Below are positions 1 to 8,773 of a stretch of DNA of 64,000 nucleotides, piece by piece. The position numbers and the translations under genes are program-made. Each line of letters opens with the position of its first letter. Positions within the stretch are counted from its first letter, which is position 1. This DNA comes from Apostichopus japonicus (taxonomy: Eukaryota > Echinodermata > Holothuroidea > Aspidochirotida > Stichopodidae). Below the pieces are notes generated by a model. The model did not search any database. It was not told the origin of the DNA and was given only the letters and a program-made list of their open reading frames with translations. The stretch spans positions 6,265,501 through 6,329,500 of the forward strand of contig NC_092563.1 in the NCBI RefSeq assembly GCF_037975245.1, written 5' to 3'.

Positions 1-496
1 ACTGGTATAAAGAATGTTTAAAAATATACCCCAGTGTACAGTACATAAATATATATAACATACATGTGTGGTTCAACCCTTAACAGTCGAATATGTTTCA
101 ACATTATTTCAAAAGTTGTTGCAAAATATAGTTCCATGTGGCATCTAAGCGCCCTCTATTTTACCACATTTTCTCACAGGGCCATCCCTCCACGGGATGC
201 ATGATATTCCCCCCTCCCCTCATCCCCTCTGCCAGTTTTAAACTGGTGGACTGATTGCTATGGAAGACTCGGACGTGTGGGGGGGGGGTTGGGGTTGGAG
301 AGGGGTGAATTCTTCTTTGTTATAAGAATTTGGGATATAGAGTACCGGCTAATTATTGTGGTTTTATTTAGGGGTGGGGAGGGGCTATGAGAAGAAAACA
401 ATAAAGAATACATAAGGAGAAAATTGCTGCAAATTGCTGCCGTGAATCTGATTACAAATGGCATGTGAGATACATATACCAAAAATAGATAAGTGC
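1..496. other. Non-coding DNA with a G-rich patch
   Basis: No gene is recognised. The stretch holds a G-rich patch at about 278-311 (a run of G followed by GGGG blocks) and a second at 370-385. Reading frames here are short and biased by the G/C runs. Confidence 0.6.
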
Positions 497-508
497 GATA
501 AAATATAC

Positions 509-702
509 TTTTTTTAAGAAAAAGTCGCCCAGGAAAGAACCTGGGCACGAAAACCAAACTACCGAACGACTGATCCGCTCTCAACCCCAGTCCCCTTGCA
601 TCGGGACTGTGACTGTGTGATCATCGTCGGGTGTGCATCACCATTCCCCTCGAAAGGGAACAGATACTACACGTGATCTTAGTCAAAAGGCCGAGAAGTG
701 AT
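509..702 (-). mobile_element. U2-headed retroposon, copy 1 (5'-complete)
   Basis: Read on the minus strand from 702, the first 45 nt match the 5' end of U2 snRNA with about three substitutions, including the ATC-CTTCTCGGCCTTTTG block and the branch-point-pairing GTAGTA. After CTGTTC the sequence leaves U2 completely: no normal stem IIa/IIb or AUUUUUGG Sm site follows. It has instead a CCCTTTCGAGGGG hairpin, a CAGTCCC/GGGGACTG hairpin, an AGTTTGG stretch and a terminal GCCCAGG/CCTGGGC hairpin, ending in a short A-run (T-run at 509-515 on plus). Flanks GATAAAATATAC (497-508) and GATAAAATTAC (700-710) look like a target-site duplication with one indel. Total length is about 190 nt, close to U2. 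I call it a retroposon because a second copy exists; a divergent U2-like snRNA gene is the alternative. Confidence 0.75.
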
Positions 703-950
703 AAAATTACACGTCCTCCGAGTTCTGATAAATACCGCCATCATTTTTTTTTTTAAATAGGGAAGACTTGACGGTGGATATTAGGAATCGTATTGTTCAG
801 CCCCCTTATTGATGTAGTAATGGACAATATCATATCTTGTTTTCTTTTTATTGTTTATTATTTTTATAATATAAAGTTACCCATACTTACGTGGAAGGTA
901 CCTGGGAGCTTATGAGTTTTATAGAATAAAGCGAGATAGGGAACGAGAGA
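703..950. other. No gene recognised
   Basis: AT-rich DNA with a T-run near 746. Nothing else is recognised. Confidence 0.6.
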
Positions 951-965
951 GGGAGGGAGGGAGGG
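951..965 (+). other. G-quadruplex motif
   Basis: Four GGG runs separated by single A residues, inside a longer purine tract (about 930-980). This matches the canonical quadruplex pattern with minimal loops. Function is unknown. Confidence 0.7.
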
Positions 966-1561
966 AGAGAAAGAAGAAGGATAAAAGACTATGATTTTCA
1001 AGGGAAAGTGTTTTAATCAGATACAATTTATGAATATTCATGTTATATACAGAGGTATGATGATACGGCTGATTAGATGATAATCTTTTTGGTTTGAAAC
1101 ATTAAATATGCAAATTAGAATGATAAAGATGTAACAAGATATAATTAAATAGTAAAAATGACCTGAGGGGAAATTCTTATTTCGACTCTTTGCAAATATA
1201 GGACGAAACTTTATGAACTCAAGTGAGGTATCTTTCAAAAACTTTGGGTTAATGTTGATTTCTGTATTTGAATGAAGGATATTTCGTCTTATTTGACGTT
1301 GGTTTATACAATTCAGATTTTAAACTATAATTGAGAAAAATATCCCCCCAACCTCCCCCCCCCCCAAAAAAAAATAAGAAGAATAATTATTGAAGCAGGA
1401 TTCCGAGATTTACTGTAAAAAAAAATCATATTGATATACTATATGTAACTTCAGATGTTTGTTTCTCGCAGAAAGACAAGAGTCCACGAATCATTCTTTT
1501 GAAAGTTATGGTTGCCAAATATCGCGACTCATTTGCTCTTCAATTTGTCACCATGCTTTGC
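966..1561. other. No gene recognised
   Basis: AT-rich sequence with a C-run followed by an A-run near 1355-1372. Only short frames are present. Confidence 0.6.
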
Positions 1562-1618
1562 ATAATTTAGGTCGTTTCGGATAATTTAGGTCGTTTCGGA
1601 TAAGTTAGGTCATTTCGG
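1562..1618. repeat. 19-bp tandem repeat, 3 copies
   Basis: Three head-to-tail 19-bp units reading ATAATTTAGGTCGTTTCGG. The first two are identical and the third differs at two positions. Confidence 0.95.
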
Positions 1619-1654
1619 ATACACACGAAACACACACACATACATACGCCCACG

Positions 1655-1739
1655 CTGGGCGGCACTGGGCGGCCCCGCCCAGTACTAAAAATTACCGCCC
1701 AGCACTGTCTTAAAAAATCGTGAATCCCGCCCAGCACTA
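1655..1739. repeat. GCCCAGYACT repeat cluster with hairpin
   Basis: Two direct GGGCGGCACTG-like blocks are followed by three copies of GCCCAGYACT in the opposite sense. ACTGGGCGG (1664-1672) and CCGCCCAGT (1675-1683) form a perfect 9-bp stem with a 2-nt spacer. The cluster is GC-rich in an AT-rich region. Confidence 0.8.
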
Positions 1740-2430
1740 TTATCACTTAAAATCCCGACATTCGTAACATTATATTCAACATAATTTGGGCCACATGTAT
1801 CCTCGTTTCCCCCATTTGTCAAATTCACGTAAACACAGGTGCGGAGATATGGAGTAGGCGTGGCTTTAATCTACAGCATGCAGTATCACACTACTAGCTC
1901 TGTATACAACTTCAAAATCGAAAAATGTCCTCCTCCCCTTAGACCCCTCCCCCAGGACGGCGATCAGTATACCCGGCACTAAGGAAATCCCGGGCACATC
2001 CCTGCACTTATACTGTACATATTCCAAGACTATATATACTCTCACCGGGCATAAAAGAACATTGGGCGATGAGATGTACTTCCTAGCATTTGTACGGAAC
2101 AATTTCTAGTAAATTCTTCTGTGAAAGAGCAGTGGGTTTGGTGGGAACTGGGCTTAGACTGTACAATGTTAATAATCATGGAAACAGAAGTATTTATATA
2201 GGACAGATAACTTTGTTTGAAATATGACTTTTTTTGGTACATTCTCAATAATTCGATGGAACTTCTATAGATTCTTGGAATTAGCCTGACTAATTATGTG
2301 GTTTTGACATCAAACCTCTATAGCTATGTATATCCCTCATTAAGGAGTTACCATGGAACTCATGAGACTTGTTTACTGACTTAGTTTCAGTTACGTACCC
2401 AGCATGACGTTTGCCACAGACATTTATACC

Positions 2431-2956
2431 TTATTCGTTGAGTAAAAAGATACAAAACAAAATGTGTGACCGCAATTCCCAGGGTCGCTGCATGGAAAAT
2501 TCATTTTTAGCAATTGAATCCCATGAAATAAGTTTAAGGAATTCATCAAGATATTTGAAAATTCTGGATTTATTATATTTAAGTGGCCTTCCAAAAGGTT
2601 GTACTATTGGAAGGTAATTCGTGTCTACAGCAATCGTGGATTGACAGTACCAACTCTCTTCAACTGAAAATATAAATAATGTTAGCAAAAAAAATCTTAT
2701 ATTTGTCTCTGAATATTTGGTCACACTTACGACGGGTGGGAGCGATGGGGGTTGTGGGGTTGGAGGGGCGATGGATAGGGGGGAGGGGGAGGTATGGACT
2801 CTCTAAGTTTATAGTATACTTTTGACGACTAAACACAGATCTGCTTGCATCCAATACCGTTTCCATGTATTCATTCTGCATGTGGGATTTGTGTACAGGA
2901 TTGTGGTAGGTCGAACGAACTAATCTATGAATAGTCATGGAAGTGACGTCAAACAA
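2431..2956 (-). CDS. Candidate two-exon gene, product unrecognised
   Basis: Hypothetical model from splice signals only. Exon 1 would run 2956 to 2731 from an ATG, and exon 2 from 2663 to a TAA ending at 2431. The 67-bp intron between them has a consensus donor (C|GTAAGT at 2730), a TGCTAAC branch-point-like site about 20 nt before the acceptor, and an ATTTATATTTTCAG acceptor (2664). Splicing removes one nucleotide of phase on each side correctly and leaves an open frame of 152 codons. Exon 1 ends in a Pro/Thr-rich low-complexity segment caused by a C-rich tract. Exon 2 contains WYCQST, then a Lys/Phe-rich stretch. I recognise no domain, signal peptide or homolog. A 67-bp intron is short for most deuterostomes, and a compatible phase has a one-in-three chance of arising at random. 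Confidence 0.2.
2726..2800 (+). other. G-rich tract with quadruplex potential
   Basis: Repeated runs of three to six G separated by short spacers on the plus strand. It overlaps the C-rich end of the candidate exon 1 on the minus strand and explains its proline bias. Confidence 0.6.
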
Positions 2957-3300
2957 GTTCTATCGACTTATTGTGGAAGATTTCCTACCTTAAAGTGATC
3001 CAAACTTAAGCTGTAATTGCTCAGCAAGACGAAATATACCAATCGACAAAAAGAATGCTTTAAATCGTCATCAAAACAGATAGCCTATACTTCATGTGTA
3101 AAAAGAAAAAGGCAAAGCGCGCCATCTATTACCTGTAAAACAACATTATTGTTACCTGGTTTTGGTTCCCAAAATGTTCTAAAACAGCTGTTTGCTTCTC
3201 ATGATGGCACTAAATGCCACATATTGAGTGTAAAGCTGTAGTTGTGTCAATATGGAGAGAGTCGTCCGTGTTAATTTGTAGCAATGTTATTATTGCAAGT

Positions 3301-3372
3301 TTGGGGGTGGGATGGTAATTGGTAGGTGGGTGGATGTGGGGGTGGGTGATTGGTGTTGGCCGGTGGGGAGGT
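3301..3372 (+). other. G/T-rich tract
   Basis: Many GGG and GGGG runs with T/A spacers, directly adjoining the 3' target-site duplication of the U2-headed retroposon. Quadruplex formation is possible. Confidence 0.55.
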
Positions 3373-3382
3373 ATTTATGTTA

Positions 3383-3562
3383 TTTTTTTTAGGAAAAGTC
3401 GCCCAGGAAAGAACCTGGGCACGAAACCAAACTACCAAACGACTGATCCGCTCTCAGCCCCGGTCCCCTTGCATCGGGACTGTGACTGTGTGATCATCGT
3501 GAGGTGGGCATCACCATTCCCCTCGAAAGGGAACAGATACTACACATGATCTTAGCCAAAAG
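3383..3562 (-). mobile_element. U2-headed retroposon, copy 2 (5'-truncated)
   Basis: Second copy of the element at 509-702, clearly alignable over its whole length. Minus-strand reading starts at CTTTTGGCTAAGATCA, so about 13 nt of the U2-like 5' end are missing. It then continues through GTAGTATCTGTTC, the three hairpins and the terminal GCCCAGG/CCTGGGC stem to an A8 tail (plus 3383-3390). A perfect 10-bp direct repeat, ATTTATGTTA, flanks it at 3373-3382 and 3563-3572. A 5' truncation, A-tail and target-site duplication together are the usual signature of LINE-mediated retroposition. Confidence 0.88.
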
Positions 3563-3572
3563 ATTTATGTTA

Positions 3573-4046
3573 GAAACGAAGCACTAAAACGGTGCAAAGA
3601 ACATAAAATAGAAATTTAAGTTCCTATATTTAAGCTTATACCATGGATACGTAATGGATGGTAAACGTATTCCTATAGCATCCACTGTCTTCTAAATGAT
3701 CGTGTTCAGCAGGATACAGTAAAATCTCACACTTGTCGTAAATTCTCGCCTCTTACTTTTCTTTCGATAAAATGAAAAAGAAAAAGATGACTTGAATTTT
3801 GTCTGCTGTAATAGCTTATTAGCCTTTTCTTTGTGGAGTCATATTTACATCGTAAAGATATAGAAAGCTCGATAATAGTAAGTTTAATTTAAAACCACGC
3901 CAAGTGTTAAATCAGTTTATGAATAACTGCAAGATAGAACAGATGTACAGATACAGATAGAACAGATATTATAGAATAGAGAGCATCATTTGGGGGGGGG
4001 GTTCAAAACGATCTAGTCGCTATGTCGGTATCTTTCCCTTTAGAGG
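3573..4046. other. No gene recognised
   Basis: AT-rich, apparently unique sequence with a G-run near 3991-4000. No open frame of note. Confidence 0.6.
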
Positions 4047-4090
4047 TATATATACATATATATATATATATATTTATATATATCTATATA

Positions 4091-4149
<59 letters not shown>

Positions 4150-4183
4150 CTATATATATATATATCTATATATATATATATAT
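4047..4183. repeat. (TA)n microsatellite, imperfect
   Basis: About 137 bp of TA dinucleotides with occasional C, G or TT interruptions. It abuts the 3' end of the tRNA-derived SINE, so it is best read as that element's expanded tail. Confidence 0.95.
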
Positions 4184-4410
4184 AATTGAAATTGTAGGGA
4201 AAATCCAGAACAGTGAGAAAACTTCTAGCCTCCACCGGGATTCGAACCTGGGCCACCCGCTTTAAATGCGGAAACCCTAACCACTAGACTATGGACGCTG
4301 GTTGTATGTCCAGAGGTTCGAAGGGTCGTATTTCCACTATTGGCGTTTGTCACCTGTATCGAACAATACTAGTTCTGTTTTGGTGACATATTTGCCTTAC
4401 TCTACAGATC
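4184..4410 (-). mobile_element. tRNA-derived SINE, copy A
   Basis: Minus-strand element homologous to 20165-20408. The core (4227-4299) is a 73-nt tRNA-like domain with an acceptor stem pairing 6 of 7, an A box TAGTCTAGTGG (4281-4291) and a consensus B box GGTTCGAATCC (4238-4248). Its anticodon stem has five pairs and the 7-nt loop would present UUA, the anticodon for the ochre stop codon. About 110 nt of conserved non-tRNA sequence lie upstream of the A box, and about 43 nt follow the tRNA part before the (TA)n tail. The tRNA domain resembles tRNA-Glu-type heads, an impression from the A-box region only. A functional suppressor tRNA is unlikely because the element is repeated and has SINE flanks. 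Confidence 0.85.
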
Positions 4411-4506
4411 ACGATGCAAACCAATTCAAAATCATTTGTGATTCCTAAAGCCGGATCTCGAAAGAGATACTTTGAACAGACTCTGTTAAATGAAATGGAA
4501 GTAAAC

Positions 4507-4727
<221 letters not shown>

Positions 4728-4799
4728 ACCCTTTGAAAACCAGAATAGCGCACTCTTTTCATTTTGACACATTTTGATCGTTCACTCACTCACAGCAGG

Positions 4800-5413
4800 T
4801 GAGCACTTACAAATACCATCTGTAATATTAGTCCACGAGGAAAGGTGTGATGGCGAGGAGGGAAGGGGAAGGGGTGTGGGGGTGAAGGGCAATAGAGGGG
4901 CGGTGGTATATATACTGTCATAGGTCCTTTGCTTTCTTCTTCAGCGAGTGACAGTTGATTTTATTTCTTGAATTTTCTTCTACATATTGGTCCTTCAACT
5001 GCAGGGTCATCCTTAATATATCGAGAGAATGTTTTCATGTAAAATCGTTCAAAAACATTACTAAGCTTTGGCGCCACATACACAATCATTAATGCAGGAC
5101 AGATTCAGGGAGGTGTACTAAAATTAAGCTGAAAACTGAATAATTCTGCTCAAAATAAGATTATCTATAATTAGTAGATTTAGCATGCTTCGATCGTGGG
5201 CGTTCCTTATTTTTCACCTGACGTTTTACTATCCACCGCTACTTTTGGAAGCTATTTCAGGATCTACTGACCCCGTCCTTCCGCCCCCCCCCCCGCACCC
5301 CCTCCTATTCTGGTAAATCCTGCCAAAATCACTGAGCCTAAAGAAAAACTGTATTTTCTAAAATATCAATAAAAAAATGTGACTTCGGGTACTGTCTTGC
5401 GTATGTTAGTATG
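4800..5413. other. No gene recognised
   Basis: Contains a G-rich patch at 4850-4910 and a C-run near 5283-5294. No supported gene. Confidence 0.6.
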
Positions 5414-5474
5414 ATAGATTTGGATCTAGATAATCTGGATAAAGATAAGCTGGATTATCTATATCCAAGTCTAT
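5414..5474. repeat. Near-perfect hairpin, miRNA-precursor-like size
   Basis: Two 22-nt arms (5414-5435 and 5453-5474) around a 17-nt loop. In the plus-strand RNA there are 20 Watson-Crick pairs, one G-U pair and one mismatch. Pairing does not extend beyond the arms, so it is short for a typical animal pre-miRNA. The arms are rich in GATA/TATC words, and a decayed simple repeat is possible. Confidence 0.55.
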
Positions 5475-6541
5475 GTTTAATAATGATAGACCCCTTTATG
5501 AAGTATCACTGTCACATACGTTGTTCGTCAATAATAGAGGGAGCTATAACACACGCTCTTCAAGTCACCGATACATTTCCCTGCTAATGTAATTAATATA
5601 AGGAATGTCAGTGTGCGTGTTAATACTTAATCCATATTCGTTATTTAATTGGTTTTACAGGTGGGATGAAATCATATCAAGACAGAAGACAGTTATGCTC
5701 ATCATAAAAAATGTCAAACCATCATAGGTGAGTTTTGTGTTTTTATAAAAAGCAAAAGAAACGAGAACAAAAAAAAAGGGGGGGCTTGTAATCAGCTTTC
5801 TATAATTAATAGAAATTTTGCTGACGCAGGCAAACCGGTTTTTTTTTTTAACATTTCGACATCAAGTATAAATATGGTGCATATGTTGCATGATGGAAGA
5901 CACGGGGTAGTTTAAACGAAAGAAATGCTTAGAAAAGCATATCGACTGTTGCATACTAATTTGCATGCATTTCAAAGATATAGCCGGGCCTTGTGACTAT
6001 AACACCGATCAGCAGAAAAGGTTTGTAAATGTAATAAAGCATCGCCACGCACCATCAGTAGCATGGGAGCTATTCTAATTAACAGGAAAGCTCAGTCATT
6101 TGCAGGTAGACCAAACTGCTGGGTACTTGCAATTCATAGTTCCCTGGTTCGGATTCGTTTAACGGCCCAAAGGTTCGTCGCTTTTTCAGAATTGTCAGGA
6201 GAACGGTAACTACTCTATATTCAAAGCAAATACCATCATATAACATACAGAAGTGCAATGTCCACTTCACAGTGACTTGCTCAGCCCAATTTACATACGA
6301 AATTCAAGGCGAACGTTGTTATGGTATAACTGTATTTAGTCACCTGATTATTCTTATGGACACCATTGGACGATCGTGTACATCATACTTTTTGAACCAG
6401 TATACAACAATATTTAGTCCAACCATTGAGAAGGTTCACTTAGAACTGTCTTCATGATATTGGGTAATGATATCACAGCACGACTTTTTCAAGGTGTATA
6501 GGCCTATATATAGGGTCATGCCGTGCGGTAATATACCTTAC
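5475..6541. other. No supported gene
   Basis: Unique-looking sequence. Overlapping frames on both strands near 6080-6460 are short and lack convincing splice or start signals. A TAGGCCTA palindrome lies at 6499-6506. Confidence 0.5.
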
Positions 6542-6684
6542 CTATATTTATAGGTCCCTGGTAATTCGGGGTTACAAGCATTCCAACACCGATTCGCTTC
6601 ACAATCCCGTATTTCCTGAAGACAGGTGATGTCAAAAAAATATCTAGTCTGAATGGACTTTATTTCAAATGAGCCGTTCTCTTC
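6542..6684 (-). CDS. Candidate internal exon, cysteine-containing, product unrecognised
   Basis: A 143-nt open segment on the minus strand bounded by an acceptor-like TTTGTGCATCTGCAG (ending at 6685) and a donor-like ATAG|GTAAGGT (starting at 6541). It starts in phase 0 and ends after the second base of a codon. The peptide begins EENGSFEIKSIQ and contains four cysteines with spacing DITC, RDC, NRC, NAC, followed by NPELPG. This suggests an extracellular or disulfide-bonded segment, but I cannot assign a domain. Upstream in the same frame the sequence turns into proline/leucine low-complexity encoded by the G-rich tract at 6932-6974, so the longer 164-codon frame is not a real exon. No partner exon with matching phase was found, so this could be chance. 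Confidence 0.22.
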
Positions 6685-6931
6685 CTGCAGATGCACAAAG
6701 CAAAACTTGAAACCATAACAACAGAAAAAACAAGAATTTTTAAAAATGAAATAACCGGATGAGAACACTGACTGTGTATGAGTGTCTGTTGAGATCATCG
6801 GAAGGTGAAAATGGACTTTACGTGATAACTTCAGCGCAGAAGAGTCGTTTTTAAAAGGAAAGAAAAAATAATTTCCAGGTTCATAAGGTAGAAACAGGGT
6901 TGGTGAAAGAGGGTTCAAAAAATAGGGACGA

Positions 6932-6974
6932 GGGAGGGGGGAGTGGAGGGGGAAGGGGAGGGGGAGGGGAGGGG
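6932..6974 (+). other. Strong G-quadruplex-prone tract
   Basis: At least seven runs of three or more G separated by one to four A/T bases over 43 bp. It is one of the densest G-run clusters in the window. Confidence 0.7.
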
Positions 6975-6999
6975 TAAAATTATTGAGGGGACATTGAGA

Positions 7000-8748
7000 T
7001 ATGTGTCTTTGAATTAAGGGAGCTAGCCGCAAAGTTCATTCACTTTTTTTTCATTTTTTTTTTCAACTGGAGAGCACTCTTTTAATCAACAAAAGTATAT
7101 TGAAAAAGGAAAACGGAAACAAGTACTTTTCATTAAAAATAAAGGATTTCTTCTAAGTTACGAAAATGGGCACTTTTATGGTACTTCACAAACTTACTGG
7201 GAGAGCGATGCGTAGCGTTCCCCTTGTGCAGCCGACTTGCTTCGTTTCTGGTTACGAAAAACAAAACAAAGAAAAGAATTAGCCTATATGTGTTAAATGA
7301 TATGTTCTTGTCAATCATACGTTTTATGATCCGATAAAATTAATGAAAGTTCAAAAATGGTTCGATAAACAGACATTCTGTTTCATTTAAAACAAATCTT
7401 TTGAAATTTATAAAATCATTCACTGAATGATTTTATTATTTATAATAGTGGAGTTTTCTTTTATAACTTTACATTGCTTGAACAAAAGTTCAAAATTTTT
7501 GCAGAAAATTCATGGACAGACGATGCCAACCATGAAGTTGCATTCCGATCTCATGACGTCATTAGGAGCAATAAGAGTGCCCTACGTCCACAATGGCGTC
7601 ATATTGATGTGGATTAAATGATTCTACGATTTTAATATACTTCATTTTGTTAGCCAGTTTCAAAGTTCTTCTTATGATTTGGTTAGCGTGGGTGGGATAG
7701 TATAGAAAATCTATGGTAACCCCCATATGGCATTACAACGTTTTCACAAGAGTTGAATAACGGTGCAAAGAAGAATGACTTTATTCACACCAACACCTTC
7801 ATCACCACATGTTAACTTGGCGGACTAATTCAAACCTAATAAGAAGCTTCGAAATGTGTAGAATATATATGAAGATTTAGGATATTTACAACAAGTTCAA
7901 TCAAATTCTGGCGCATTCGCACTCGTTCAGGTTGAAAATTTGTCTTACGCGATATTAAATTCATCATTTGTACAAAGTATAGGCCTATACCTTTTCTTGA
8001 AGTTCCTCCCATCTTCCTCAAATCCCTCAGTTAAACGTGTTCAGCCAGTTACGGTGCCGGGGAGAATAAGAACAGTTTGTAAATAGCGTCCTCTTTATAC
8101 CTGTACAACGCGACCGATATGTCTGTAGCTGAACGCAATGCTCTGTTAATTTGTCTCCAGTTTTGACCTGAATGATTCACCGGATGGCGAGGCCAGTTTA
8201 TTAGTTCCTCCTGGCAACATATCAAAAAAGAAGATAAAAGTTCATATAAGTGGTAACTGATATAACAGCAGTTGTACGCGTAATGTAATGTACAACACAA
8301 CATTGATTATATCATGTAGACACCTTTATGGTTATAATACTTCACTATAGTGAAAAATGAAGGGAAAAAAAAGGAAATTTGACGCAGATGTTTCGATGTT
8401 AGTTTTTGTGGTTTGCAAACAGAGACAGCCAATATTCTTGCAGTTACATGTGCGTGCACGCTCGTTTCCCTTATCTTGTAAAGTCTATTATTGTTAAAAA
8501 TGTAGTAAAATGTTTTACTTCTTACACGTGGGCTGTTTAACAACAATATAAAGTAGTACGGTATGTATGTCTGTGTATGTGTGTATGTGTATTTCGCAAT
8601 TCACCCCTTTCCTTTATAACAACAAACGTTATCCCTCTTTCATTACATAGCATTCCATGTGAGAGCTACACACTTGTATACAGATCTGTCTATAGCACGA
8701 GCTAATACTCGAACAGACTAAATAGAGGGCGCCTGATAGAGACCGGGG
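7000..8748. other. No gene recognised
   Basis: AT-rich DNA with short frames only. A TGACGTCA palindrome lies at 7554-7561 and TAGGCCTA at 7980-7987. Confidence 0.6.
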
Positions 8749-8773
8749 TAGCGGTAAGAATGGGTTACCGCTA
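8749..8773. repeat. Perfect 9-bp inverted repeat
   Basis: TAGCGGTAA (8749-8757) and TTACCGCTA (8765-8773) flank a 7-nt loop. Function is unknown. Confidence 0.7.

Noticed and set aside
509-702. A normal U2 snRNA gene
   Set aside because: Only the first 45 nt match; the standard Sm site and stems II-IV of U2 are absent and there is an A-tail with target duplication.
4227-4299. Functional suppressor tRNA gene (UUA anticodon)
   Set aside because: The same sequence recurs at 20217-20291 with SINE flanks and a disrupted anticodon stem, so it is a SINE head.
6079-6457. Overlapping frames on both strands with an Ig-like impression (VTVKW on minus, FTVTCSAQF on plus)
   Set aside because: No acceptor near the upstream in-frame stop, no complete Ig cysteine/tryptophan pattern, and both strands look equally plausible.
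6538-7032. The longest frame in the window (164 codons, minus)
   Set aside because: Its first half is Pro/Leu low-complexity encoded by the G-rich tract at 6932-6974. Only the last 143 nt are kept as a weak candidate exon.
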